Positions 34,033-40,744 of a stretch of 64,000 bases of DNA are shown here, piece by piece. The translations under genes and the position numbers were made by a program. The notes beneath the pieces were generated by a model. That model was not told the DNA's origin and did no database searches. It saw nothing but the letters and a program-made list of their open reading frames with translations. Source of the stretch: a bacterium. GTDB lineage: Bacteria; Vulcanimicrobiota; Xenobia; Xenobiales; JADMJV01. The DNA lies in NCBI GenBank assembly GCA_018780265.1, contig JADMJV010000013.1:101417-165416 (forward strand), read 5' to 3'. The number at the start of each line of letters is the position of its first letter. The first letter of the stretch is position 1.

Positions 34033-34260
34033 ATGAGAACCACATTAGATATCGACGATGATGTGCTAAATCTCGCTCGCAGCTTGGCTCGCGCTCAGAG
34101 GGTAAGCGTTGGTCGAGCTCTCTCCGGGCTGGCTCGCAAGGGGCTAAATTCGAGTCTCACCGAGGGGCTTGACGAGGAAGAGGGCATCCCCGTGTTCCGG
34201 GTTTCCGCCCAGGCCTCTCCGCTTACGCCTGAAATGGTTAAAGAAGCCGACCTGTATTGA
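34033..34260 (+). CDS. Ribbon-helix-helix type antitoxin (VapB-like), module 2
   Basis: 75 residues from ATG 34033. MRTTLDIDDDVLNLARSLA is the classic RHH opening, a beta strand then a helix, and RVSVGRALSGLARKGL completes the DNA-binding unit. The acidic C-terminal tail (LDEEEGIPVFRV...MVKEADLY) would neutralise the PIN toxin. The stop overlaps the toxin start (TTGA). A 58-bp near-copy of its 5' part recurs at 34992. There is no Shine-Dalgarno; the start of transcription is predicted at the ATG. Confidence 0.85.
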   Translation: MRTTLDIDDDVLNLARSLARAQRVSVGRALSGLARKGLNSSLTEGLDEEEGIPVFRVSAQASPLTPEMVKEADLY

Positions 34261-34706
34261 AAAGACCATTTTTACTGGACGTGAATGCCCTGATCGCTTT
34301 GGCCTGGCCAAATCACAGCCATCACCGGGACGCCCTGGCCTGGTTTAAGGATGCAAAAAGGGATGGGTGGGCCACCTGTCCTCTGACGCAAAGTGCCTTC
34401 GTTAGAATTTCGTCCAATCAGCGAATTGTTCCTGAAGCTCGTTCTCCCCAGGCGGCCATGGAAGGGTTGGCCAGTTTAGTGGCGCTTTCGGGTCATCGTT
34501 TCCTCGAAGACAACGTATCCATCCTCAGCGCCACCGAATTCTCGCGAGAACGGTTGCTCGGGCACAATCAAGTAAGCGATGCTCATCTGCTGGCTCTGGC
34601 AATCCGGCAGGGCCACGTGCTGGCGACGTTCGACTTGGGGCTCCGCGAACTCATTGCCGAGGAGCGTAACAAAGAATGGGTGCTGCTGATTCCCCGAAAG
34701 GCCTGA
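34257..34706 (+). CDS. PIN-domain toxin (VapC-like), module 2
   Basis: 149 residues from TTG 34257, overlapping the antitoxin stop by four bases. FLLDVNALIALAW (Asp8, Asn10), an acidic residue in the middle helix, and NQVSDAHLLALAIRQGHVLATFDLGL (Asp pair) define the PIN active site. The HSHHRDALAWF stretch and the C-terminal EWVLLIP strand match the TA-type PIN subgroup near VapC-MT. It is unrelated in detail to the module 1 toxin, so these are two independent systems side by side. Confidence 0.88.
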   Translation: MKRPFLLDVNALIALAWPNHSHHRDALAWFKDAKRDGWATCPLTQSAFVRISSNQRIVPEARSPQAAMEGLASLVALSGHRFLEDNVSILSATEFSRERLLGHNQVSDAHLLALAIRQGHVLATFDLGLRELIAEERNKEWVLLIPRKA

Positions 34707-34729
34707 AGTAGTGGTGCTGTGGTGGGCGC

Positions 34730-34969
34730 TTAGGACCGGCGATACCTCTCGATTTTAGAAGGGTCGCGGGTCAAGATTTTCAGGGTCAGCCCGTCCAGTT
34801 TGAGAATGACGTAGGAAAAACCGAACCAGCGGGCTTTCACCTGCACATCAGAGATCCGGTCCCGGGGGATCAGCAGCGTGGGGTGGCCTATTCGCAGCAG
34901 CACAAAAACCCCCAGGCGGAGGGCGTCCGGGTAGAGTTGGTACCAGAGAGCGTTGTTGGAAGGGCGGAT
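34730..34969 (-). pseudogene. 5'-truncated gene fragment (membrane/PH-like protein)
   Basis: An 80-codon minus-strand frame ends TAA at 34730. It has no start codon before an in-frame TAG directly upstream (34972-34970). The translation is protein-like: WYQLYPDALRLGVFVLL, then a conserved-looking HPTLLIPRDRISDVQVK and WFGFSYVILKLDG. It resembles the bacterial PH-like 'HPPLLIPW' proteins. The frame stops abruptly where the duplicated antitoxin sequence lies nearby, so this looks like a gene cut by rearrangement. Low certainty on family. Confidence 0.5.
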
Positions 34970-34991
34970 CTAGGGGCCCGCGGTCGGACCA

Positions 34992-35049
34992 GACGATGAT
35001 GTGCTAAATGTCGCTCGCAGCTTGGCGGGCGCTCAGAGGGTAAGCGTTG
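34992..35049 (+). repeat. 58-bp near-copy of the module 2 antitoxin gene start
   Basis: Bases 34992-35049 match 34054-34111 at 55 of 58 positions, differing by one C to G and a TC to GG. The copied part encodes the RHH region of the antitoxin but lacks the start codon and the rest of the gene. It begins and ends abruptly. It is a relic of a tandem duplication or of recombination between two related TA loci, and it shows recent turnover in this island. Confidence 0.85.
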
Positions 35050-35084
35050 ATACCGGCGGGATTCCCCAAGTCTGAACGATTTTC

Positions 35085-35603
35085 TCAGCGGCCCAGCCGT
35101 AAACGCTCCGTCGCCAGTTCCTGAGCCAATTTTGATACAAGCGCCTCTTGATCGGTCAGGTCTTTTTGCCCTTTGAGGAGCAGTTCTTTATCCAGGCGAG
35201 TATTCTGCTCTATCCCCTCATCACTCATGCGGCGGGCCTTGAGATCTGCCACTTTGCGCTGATACTCCACGACTTTATTCATGCTGAAATGCATATTGCT
35301 GAAGCATTCATACCGGGCATTCATCAGTTTGTCCAGCGTCGTCTTGTATGCTGAAGCCTCGGGGGGGGCGGAAATTTTATGCACATCCGCCACCGCCACA
35401 GACCAGATTTTTGCAAGCTGCTCCGAGCACAGGGAACCGGTGACGGGGTCGCCTGGCGCGGCCTGCATCCGCTGCACCCAACGAACGGAATCCAAATCTG
35501 CGCTTCGTAGGCGAGCATCGGTCTGATCCATATAGGCACCCAGACCGACTTGCGCCCAGGCAGCCCAGACCACCAGGAGAAGGATTGCTAAACAGCGTTT
35601 CAT
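35085..35603 (-). CDS. Hypothetical exported protein with helical mature part
   Basis: 172 residues from ATG 35603, which opens a clean signal peptide (MKRCLAILLLVVWAAWAQ). The mature part is mostly helical: a Cys pair (one near SLCSEQ, one in YECFSN), and a C-terminal coiled coil with KDLTDQEALVSKLAQELATERLRLGR. The frame is open a further 130 codons upstream, but that part is not protein-like and would bury the signal peptide. No family recognised. Probably periplasmic. Confidence 0.65.
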   Translation of the reverse strand: MKRCLAILLLVVWAAWAQVGLGAYMDQTDARLRSADLDSVRWVQRMQAAPGDPVTGSLCSEQLAKIWSVAVADVHKISAPPEASAYKTTLDKLMNARYECFSNMHFSMNKVVEYQRKVADLKARRMSDEGIEQNTRLDKELLLKGQKDLTDQEALVSKLAQELATERLRLGR

Positions 35604-36300
35604 GCCTGCGAGCTTGGACGGCCGGACCGGGTTTCCTATCGACGGCTCCTGGACGTTACAGGTAGCCCGACTCAAGCAGTTGACAGTCTGGTGCTCCATT
35701 GCCGCTGCCCTGTACTCCTCCTCGATTTCGAAGACCCGGCCTCGCGCGTCCCGATCGGCACTTCGGGCTCCACCCGTAGGGCAATCCCTATGGAAGGATC
35801 CTTTTGGCAGAGGTGAAGAGAGGGCGACGTTTTGAAAAGCCTCAATACGCGGATTGAGGCCTATCGTTTGACTTTGGGTCACCCGGTGGAAGCCTCCAAA
35901 CTCCCCTGTTCCCTGAAAAGCCAGACGCGGGACGTCGACCTGTGTCTTCGAAGAATCCTTGATGTGGGGACCCATTGGCTTTTTTGGAACTTGAGGCACT
36001 TTGCACCGACGACTCTCGGCATGGGCAGTGGCCAGGCCATTACACGAACCTGGTCACGATTTGATTTTCTCTTCAAGAGCATGGGTTAAATCTGTCCTGC
36101 CGCGGCGAAGTTCTGGGCGTCGCGAAAGGCTTTCTCAACCAAACCCGCTATCCAGTTTCGCTTATGATTTACCGAAGCTCTCGGAGACGCATCTCAAGAT
36201 AAACTGATGAAGAGGAGACAATGTTGGGTCTGACGACAGGAGTGGACGAAAAATCAGCGGCGGATCCATCAGGTGTAGCTCGGCCCAGGCGTTCAGACTC
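35604..36300. other. Long intergenic stretch upstream of the rplJ promoter
   Basis: About 700 bp with no gene I can support. Short plus-strand frames (for example 35832-36089) lack motifs and ribosome sites. A 27-codon frame at 36221-36304 has AGAGGAG just before its ATG, but its stop overlaps the rplJ -35. The base composition is a little more AT-rich than the genes around. It may hold the upstream region of the ribosomal operon or decayed sequence from the neighbouring island. Confidence 0.4.
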
Positions 36301-36329
36301 TTGACACTACTGACAAAGCTCTCTATACT
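36301..36329 (+). promoter_or_regulatory. Strong promoter of the rplJ-rplL operon
   Basis: TTGACA (36301-36306), 17-bp spacer, TATACT (36324-36329). This is nearly perfect consensus. Transcription should start near 36336, giving a leader of about 190 bases that contains the L10-binding structure. Confidence 0.85.
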
Positions 36330-36336
36330 TCGCAAG

Positions 36337-36432
36337 CGGTTCCGCAAGGAACCGAGCTGTGGTTCTCCGCAGCAGCTGTAGACAGCAGGAGCTTAGCTTA
36401 ATTCGCAATTTTGCGAACCTGCCGAGGCCGAG
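36337..36432 (+). promoter_or_regulatory. Ribosomal protein L10 leader (autoregulatory RNA)
   Basis: Two hairpins and a conserved kink region are visible. First, CGGTTCC-GCAA-GGAACCG at 36337-36354, a 7-bp stem with a GNRA loop. Then comes the GTAGACAGCAGG segment, a TTCGCAA-TT-TTGCGAA hairpin after CTTAA, and the closing CCTGCCGAGG. AGAC-GCAGG...CTTAA...CCTGCCGAGG matches the L10 leader recognised by the L10-L12 complex, which represses rplJL translation. Position in the leader of rplJ supports the call. Confidence 0.8.
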
Positions 36433-36525
36433 TTGTGACTGATCTTACGATCTGTTGTTCTCCTCGTCTTTTGCCGCCTACGGCGCTGCAGGGTTATCCC
36501 AGCCCAGTTAGAGGAGAAACAAATT

Positions 36526-37092
36526 ATGCTGACACACGAGCAAGCGCAAAAGCGCAAGACAGAGTCGATTGATACTCTGCGAGCTTGCTTGGAGCGTTCC
36601 AGCATTGCGATCCTCACCGACTACCGTGGCCCCGCCAACGGCTTGACCGTGAAGCAAGTCACAGAGTTGCGCGGCAAGCTGCGCAGCAAAAACGGTGAGT
36701 ATCGGGTGGTCAAGAACACCTTGACGCTGCGGGTGGCCAAAGAGTTGGGAGTCGAAGGTCTCGAACCCTATCTTGAAGGTCCCACCGCCATCGCCTTCGG
36801 TTACGATGATCCCGCTGGGATCGCCAAGACCGTGCTGGATTATTCGAATGAGAACAAGGCAACTTCACTTCCCGCTGTAAAAGCCGCCGTGCTTGATGGT
36901 GTGTTGCTGAAACCAGAGCAGATCAAAGCTCTGGCCGACCTCCCGTCGCGGGAAGTCATGATGGCCATGTTGATGGGACTCATTCTGGCTCCTCATCGCC
37001 ACATCTTGGGTGTGATGAACGCCCCCGGTCGCCAGGTGGCCACCGTGATCGATGCCTGGCGCCAAAAACAAGAGGGCGGTTCAGAGGGCTAA
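36526..37092 (+). CDS. rplJ: 50S ribosomal protein L10
   Basis: 188 residues. The N-terminal globular part includes ILTDYRGPANGLTVKQVTELRGKLR and KNTLTLRVAKELG, typical of L10, followed by the C-terminal helix segments that bind L12 dimers (REVMMAMLMGLILAPHRHILGVMNAPGRQVATVI). L10 builds the base of the ribosomal stalk and also autoregulates through the leader. TTAGAGGAGAAAC precedes the ATG. The C-terminal helix is not unusually long, so a 4- or 6-copy stalk cannot be decided by eye. Confidence 0.97.
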   Translation: MLTHEQAQKRKTESIDTLRACLERSSIAILTDYRGPANGLTVKQVTELRGKLRSKNGEYRVVKNTLTLRVAKELGVEGLEPYLEGPTAIAFGYDDPAGIAKTVLDYSNENKATSLPAVKAAVLDGVLLKPEQIKALADLPSREVMMAMLMGLILAPHRHILGVMNAPGRQVATVIDAWRQKQEGGSEG

Positions 37093-37111
37093 CCTGCTCT
37101 TTGTCACCCCC

Positions 37112-37214
37112 TAGACCCCCGAAGTCAGGATAAGGGGGGGCTAACGCGCCTCCCCCTTAGACCCCCCAAGTCAGGATAAGGGGGGGCTAACGCGCCTCCC
37201 CCTTAGACCCCCCA
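37112..37214 (+). repeat. 46-bp tandem repeat forming C-run/G-run hairpins between rplJ and rplL
   Basis: The unit (37141-37186) runs from CTAACGCGCCTC through the C-run, TTAGA, a second C-run and AAGTCAGGA to TAAGGGGGGG. A degenerate copy precedes it (to 37140) and a partial third copy (37187-37214) runs into the rplL Shine-Dalgarno. Within a unit CCCCCTTA (37152-37159) pairs with TAAGGGGG (37177-37184). A G-run of one unit can also pair with the C-run of the next, so folds compete. Confidence 0.9.
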
Positions 37215-37230
37215 CTATAGGAGAACAATC

Positions 37231-37611
37231 ATGGCGAAAGTAGAAAAAGATCAGCTCATCGACGCGATCTGCAATCTGACCCTCCTCGAGGCCGCTGACA
37301 TCGTCAAGGCCCTCGAAGAAAAGCTCGGCGTGTCAGCCGCTGCCCCCGTGGCTGTGGCTGCTGCCGGTCCCGCTGTTGCGGCTGCCCCGGTGGAAGAGAA
37401 GACGGAATTCACGGTGGAGCTGACCAATGCCGGCCCCAACAAGATTCAGGTCATCAAAGTGGTGCGCGCTGTCACCAACCTGGGCTTGAAAGAAGCCAAG
37501 GACCTGGTAGAAGCTGCCCCGGCTGCCGTCAAGGAGAACATCACCAAAGACGAAGCCGAGAAAGTCAAGAAAGAACTGGAAGAGCAAGGCGCTACCGTTA
37601 CCCTCAAGTAA
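37231..37611 (+). CDS. rplL: 50S ribosomal protein L7/L12
   Basis: 126 residues. N-terminal dimer domain ([30 protein letters not shown]), Ala/Pro/Val hinge (about 35-53), then the C-terminal domain with [27 protein letters not shown] and a Lys/Glu-rich end, which recruits EF-Tu and EF-G. ATAGGAG precedes the ATG. It follows rplJ after 138 bp filled with tandem hairpin repeats, an unusually long gap for this pair. A terminator follows 24 bp after the stop, so rpoB is not downstream. Confidence 0.97.
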   Translation: MAKVEKDQLIDAICNLTLLEAADIVKALEEKLGVSAAAPVAVAAAGPAVAAAPVEEKTEFTVELTNAGPNKIQVIKVVRAVTNLGLKEAKDLVEAAPAAVKENITKDEAEKVKKELEEQGATVTLK

Positions 37612-37635
37612 GGTCGCCCGCACTTCGGTCATTAG

Positions 37636-37665
37636 AACGGCCCCTGCTGACGTGGGGGCTGTTTT
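37636..37665 (+). terminator. Rho-independent terminator of rplJL
   Basis: AACGGCCCC (37636-37644) pairs with GGGGCTGTT (37655-37663) with one G-U, followed by a T-run to 37665. It closes the rplJL unit and separates it from rpoBC, which would normally follow. Confidence 0.9.
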
Positions 37666-37713
37666 TCATGGAGCCAGGGGGTTGCCGTTCTCAGAGGAAA
37701 AAAGTCCACCGTC

Positions 37714-37812
37714 ATGTTCCGCTTGTTCTCTCTGATGGATGTAGATCGCGACATCTTGAGCAATCTAAAAGCGCCAGGAGGCAAGAGGGCGCCCACCGCG
37801 CTGGTCGAATAG
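37714..37812 (+). CDS. 32-codon ORF in frame with the following zinc-ribbon ORF
   Basis: ATG 37714 opens a frame of 32 codons (MFRLFSLMDVDRDILSNLKA and on) that ends at TAG 37810. AGAGGA lies about 15 bases upstream. The downstream zinc-ribbon ORF (37819) is in the same frame, six bases after the TAG, and has no ribosome site of its own. So this may be the true N-terminus of one protein interrupted by an amber codon. It could equally be a short upstream peptide. Confidence 0.4.
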   Translation: MFRLFSLMDVDRDILSNLKAPGGKRAPTALVE

Positions 37813-37818
37813 CCGATC

Positions 37819-38013
37819 ATGGAACTGCCCGGACGCATGCAGGTCGAACGCAAGCTCGCCTGCCCCCTTTGCCGTAAACTGCTTCCCGACTTCACCGCCC
37901 AGGAGATTTTGGAAAGTGACCAGTATCCTCTGCGCTGTGGGGAATGTCGGCGCGTGGTGGAGCTTCCGCCAGAGTATGTGGAGAGTGTCCGCCGCAGCCA
38001 AGCCGAGACATGA
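37819..38013 (+). CDS. Small zinc-ribbon-like protein
   Basis: 64 residues from ATG 37819. ACPLCRKLLPDF and, 20 residues later, RCGECRRVVELP give two CxxC knuckles about 23 residues apart, a compact zinc-ribbon. The N-terminus lacks a Shine-Dalgarno, and the frame is open upstream except for one TAG at 37810. The gene ends two bp before the stop of a convergent gene. Role unknown; a nucleic-acid or protein-binding ribbon is likely. Confidence 0.6.
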   Translation: MELPGRMQVERKLACPLCRKLLPDFTAQEILESDQYPLRCGECRRVVELPPEYVESVRRSQAET

Positions 38014-38015
38014 GC

Positions 38016-38750
38016 TTACAGGGCGACGCGAAAATCCTCGTAAACGCCGCCCGAGAGGCTGTCCTTGACGCCGGGAAGCTCTGAGGCCAGCACATAATCC
38101 TTGGCTGCCAGTTCCGGGTTGCCACCTGACTTAAGAGCCATCAACTGCATGGCCTCTTCAATAGCTTCTTCGATGGAGGTCAACGGGGTCGACTCCTCCA
38201 CTTTGTCCTCAGCGGCGGGTTGTTGAATGCCGGCCTGACTGGTGAGTTGTACAAATTTTTCCGAGGCTTCCGCGCTGTTTCCGGTCAGTGGTGCCTGCGC
38301 TTCCAGCACCTGAGCCTGCTCGGCAAGTTGCTCTGTCTGCTGCGCTTCGGCCTGGACCTGTTCTTCGTGCCTCACTTCGCGGGCCAGCACCTGCTGATGA
38401 GCCACTTCAGGAGCCTTGACAGCTTTGACTTCCTTGGGTTCGGCCGGCTCTTTGGGCTGGGCCTGGCCCTTGGCTACGGACACGACGTCTTGCATGCGGC
38501 GAGCTTCCGTCTGCATGCTGTTGATATTGGCCTGAACTGCCTGCAACTTCAACTTTCGATCCTGGGCAATTTTGGGGTCCTGGCGCTGCATGGTATCGCG
38601 CGGCAAACCAGAGCCTCCCCCGCTATTCTCGTCGGAAATCTGGGCCGGGGCCATCTGGCGAGCTTGAATACGCTCCAGCATCTCCGCCCAGGCGCTGAGG
38701 CCGGCGTCCCTTTGCTTTTTGCTTTGAATCTCTTCAATCGTGTCCGACAT
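38016..38750 (-). CDS. Gln/Glu/Ala-rich hypothetical protein
   Basis: 244 residues from ATG 38750 (AAGGTGAGG upstream). The middle part is low complexity with heptad-like Ala/Gln/Glu stretches (HEEQVQAEAQQTEQLAEQAQVLEAQ), suggesting a long coiled coil. The C-terminal 50 residues are more ordered (SIEEAIEEAMQLMALKSGG and DYVLASELPGVKDSL). No signal peptide. I do not recognise a family. It is convergent with the zinc-ribbon gene and divergent from map. Confidence 0.65.
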   Translation of the reverse strand: MSDTIEEIQSKKQRDAGLSAWAEMLERIQARQMAPAQISDENSGGGSGLPRDTMQRQDPKIAQDRKLKLQAVQANINSMQTEARRMQDVVSVAKGQAQPKEPAEPKEVKAVKAPEVAHQQVLAREVRHEEQVQAEAQQTEQLAEQAQVLEAQAPLTGNSAEASEKFVQLTSQAGIQQPAAEDKVEESTPLTSIEEAIEEAMQLMALKSGGNPELAAKDYVLASELPGVKDSLSGGVYEDFRVAL

Positions 38751-38841
38751 AACCTCACCTTCATACAATGGCAACCTGAAATTTCCATGAATTTGCCTCT
38801 ACCCAGGAGGCCCAACTACAAAAGCGAACGGCCCCGGTCTG

Positions 38842-39591
38842 ATGAATCTGGTTACCGAGCGTGTCGAAGTGGATCGACTGCGCCGATGCGGACTGATCGT
38901 GGCCGACATGCTCGACCAGTTGACGGCCCAAGTCAAGGCGGGGGTGACCACTGCCTACATCGATCAACTGGCTGCCCAAATGATCGCCGACGCGGGAGCC
39001 CTGTCGGCTCCCCGCAAAGTCTACAATTTTCCCGGTAGCATCTGCCTCAGTCTGAACGACGAAGCCGTCCACGGCATTCCGGGCGAACGCGTCATTCAGC
39101 CCGGCGATGTGGTCAAGGTGGACGTCACCGTAGAGTCCGAGGGCTGGATCACCGACGCTGCACGCACAGTGTTGGTAGAGCCCGTCGATCCCAAGGCCAG
39201 CCAACTGGCTCGCTGCTCCGAGACCGCCCTGATCAAAGCCCTGAGTCTGGCCCGTCACGGCCGAGCCATCTGGGAAATCGGCCTGGCTATTGAGACGGTC
39301 GTGAAGAAGTCGGGCTTTCACGTGCTCCGCCAACTGTGCGGTCACGGGGTTGGACGCAGTATTCACGAGTCGCCGGTCGTGCCCAACTTTTATGATCGTC
39401 GTTACAACGACCGCCTCAAGGCCGGAATGGTCATCACCATCGAGCCCATTCTGGCCGTGTCCACCGAAGAGATTATCACGGCCGAAGACGGCTGGACCCT
39501 GAAAACCAAAGACGGTTCGCTGTCGACTCATTTCGAGCACTCCTTGCTTATCACCGAGCGCGAACCCGTGATTTTGACCCTCAAGTCGTGA
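38842..39591 (+). CDS. map: Methionine aminopeptidase, type I
   Basis: 249 residues. Metal ligands are all visible: His in NDEAVHGIP near 75, Asp in VKVDVTVESEGWITDAART (two Asp), His in LCGHGVGRSIHESP, Glu in ITIEPIL and the final Glu in THFEHSLLIT. The enzyme removes the initiator Met in the cytoplasm and is normally essential. The next gene overlaps the stop by four bases (GTGA). The start ATG 38842 is the first of the frame. Confidence 0.97.
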   Translation: MNLVTERVEVDRLRRCGLIVADMLDQLTAQVKAGVTTAYIDQLAAQMIADAGALSAPRKVYNFPGSICLSLNDEAVHGIPGERVIQPGDVVKVDVTVESEGWITDAARTVLVEPVDPKASQLARCSETALIKALSLARHGRAIWEIGLAIETVVKKSGFHVLRQLCGHGVGRSIHESPVVPNFYDRRYNDRLKAGMVITIEPILAVSTEEIITAEDGWTLKTKDGSLSTHFEHSLLITEREPVILTLKS

Positions 39592-40709
39592 TTTGGGCCA
39601 TACTGGCCTCACTGGCCTGGGTCTGGGTGGCCCAGACCATGGTGCGGGTGGCCCTGAGGATCGGCTTGCTGCCCGCGCGGTGCCACCCCACACTCCCCTC
39701 GCTGTCGGTGGTGATCGCTGCCTGCAATGAGCAGGAAACCATTGTGGACGCTCTTCATTCGCTCCTTAACGTGGATTACCCGGACTTGCAGATTGTACTG
39801 GTCAATGACCGCTCCGGCGATGCCACCGGAGACCTGATGGAAAGTGTAGGCGCCCAGGATGCTCGGGTAATGGTGGTTCACCTGGACCAGCTGCCCCAGG
39901 GGTGGTTGGGCAAGAGCCATGCTCTTCACCTCGGAGCGGCCCGGGCCACCGGCCAATGGTTGCTGTTTAGCGATGCCGACGTGCATTTCGAGCCCGACAG
40001 CCTGGCGCGGGCGGTTTCCTTTGCTTGCGATCAAGAGCTGGACCATCTGATAGCAGGCCCGCGCATTCAGTGTGACACCTTTTGGGAAAAGATCTTTGTG
40101 GGCTTCTTTGGCACCGCTTTCTGCTATCGCTATCGGCCCGACCTGGTAGGCGATAGCAACCAGTACTATGTGGGAGTGGGCGCCTTTAATCTGGTGCGCA
40201 CTCAAGTCTATCGCGATCTTGGGGGCCACTCCACGCTGGCCATGCAAGTGTTAGACGATATGGAGCTGGGCCGGCTGCTCAAGACACGCGGCTTTCGTCA
40301 ACGCTTCGTAGGCGCGGGGCCGGCCGTATCGGTGCGCTGGTGCGTGGGCTGGAATGGCCTGGTGCATGGGCTGGAAAAAAATGCCTATGCCGGCCTTCAT
40401 TACTCTCCGCTCTTTGCACTGGCCTCCTGCGCCGTCGTTTTGTGGGCCTGCCTGGCGCCCCTCTGGCTGCTGTGGCACGGTGCCTGGGCGTGGGGATTGC
40501 TCGGCTTGCTGGCCATGCAGGTGTGCGCCCTGTGCCTCTGGCCCAGCGGTAGCCCTCCCTGGGTTGGACTCCTCTTCCCCCTGGCGGGTCTGCTTTTCAC
40601 CTTCATCTTGCTGCGGGCCGGCTGGCTGTGCCATAGACGTCAGGGCATTCGCTGGCGAGGCACCTTTTACGCCCTGGACGAACTGCGCCGGGCGGCTCCC
40701 AACAGCTGA
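39588..40709 (+). CDS. Family 2 glycosyltransferase, membrane-bound (HpnB-like)
   Basis: 373 residues from GTG 39588. An N-terminal membrane helix is followed by the GT-A domain: SVVIAACNEQETIVDALHSLL, VLVNDRSGDAT, the acceptor loop QGWLGKSHALHLGAARATGQWLLFSDADVHFEP (DAD is the DxD), GVGAFNLVR, and QVLDDMELGRLLK with VRWCVGW as the QxxRW equivalent. Four helices close the C-terminus. The GW-GKSHAL loop is typical of HpnB-type hopanoid-associated transferases, but no other hopanoid gene is here. Its stop is 33 bp before the radical SAM gene. Confidence 0.9.
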   Translation: MIWAILASLAWVWVAQTMVRVALRIGLLPARCHPTLPSLSVVIAACNEQETIVDALHSLLNVDYPDLQIVLVNDRSGDATGDLMESVGAQDARVMVVHLDQLPQGWLGKSHALHLGAARATGQWLLFSDADVHFEPDSLARAVSFACDQELDHLIAGPRIQCDTFWEKIFVGFFGTAFCYRYRPDLVGDSNQYYVGVGAFNLVRTQVYRDLGGHSTLAMQVLDDMELGRLLKTRGFRQRFVGAGPAVSVRWCVGWNGLVHGLEKNAYAGLHYSPLFALASCAVVLWACLAPLWLLWHGAWAWGLLGLLAMQVCALCLWPSGSPPWVGLLFPLAGLLFTFILLRAGWLCHRRQGIRWRGTFYALDELRRAAPNS

Positions 40710-40744
40710 GGAGTATTGGCCCAGCCAACGAAGTTGGCTGTGTG
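40708..40744 (+). promoter_or_regulatory. Shine-Dalgarno separated from its GTG by a perfect hairpin
   Basis: GAGGAG (40708-40713) is 28 bases from the GTG at 40742, too far for normal initiation. Between them CAGCCAAC (40722-40729), a three-base loop and GTTGGCTG (40733-40740) form a perfect 8-bp hairpin ending one base before the start. Folding it shortens the effective spacing to about nine bases, as described for phage T4 gene 38. The SD overlaps the upstream GT2 stop codon. Confidence 0.55.

Noticed and set aside
35604..35999. N-terminal extension of the exported hypothetical protein
   Set aside because: Open frame but not protein-like, and it would place a clear signal peptide in the middle of the chain.
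36221..36304. 27-codon ORF with AGAGGAG just upstream of its ATG
   Set aside because: The SD is very close to the ATG, the product has no pattern, and the frame ends in the -35 of the rplJ promoter. A chance ORF is more likely.
36162..36347. Minus-strand frame with an ELHLMDP end resembling the HLMEP end of the PIN toxin
   Set aside because: The match is only a few residues, the rest has no PIN motif, and it spans the rplJ promoter.
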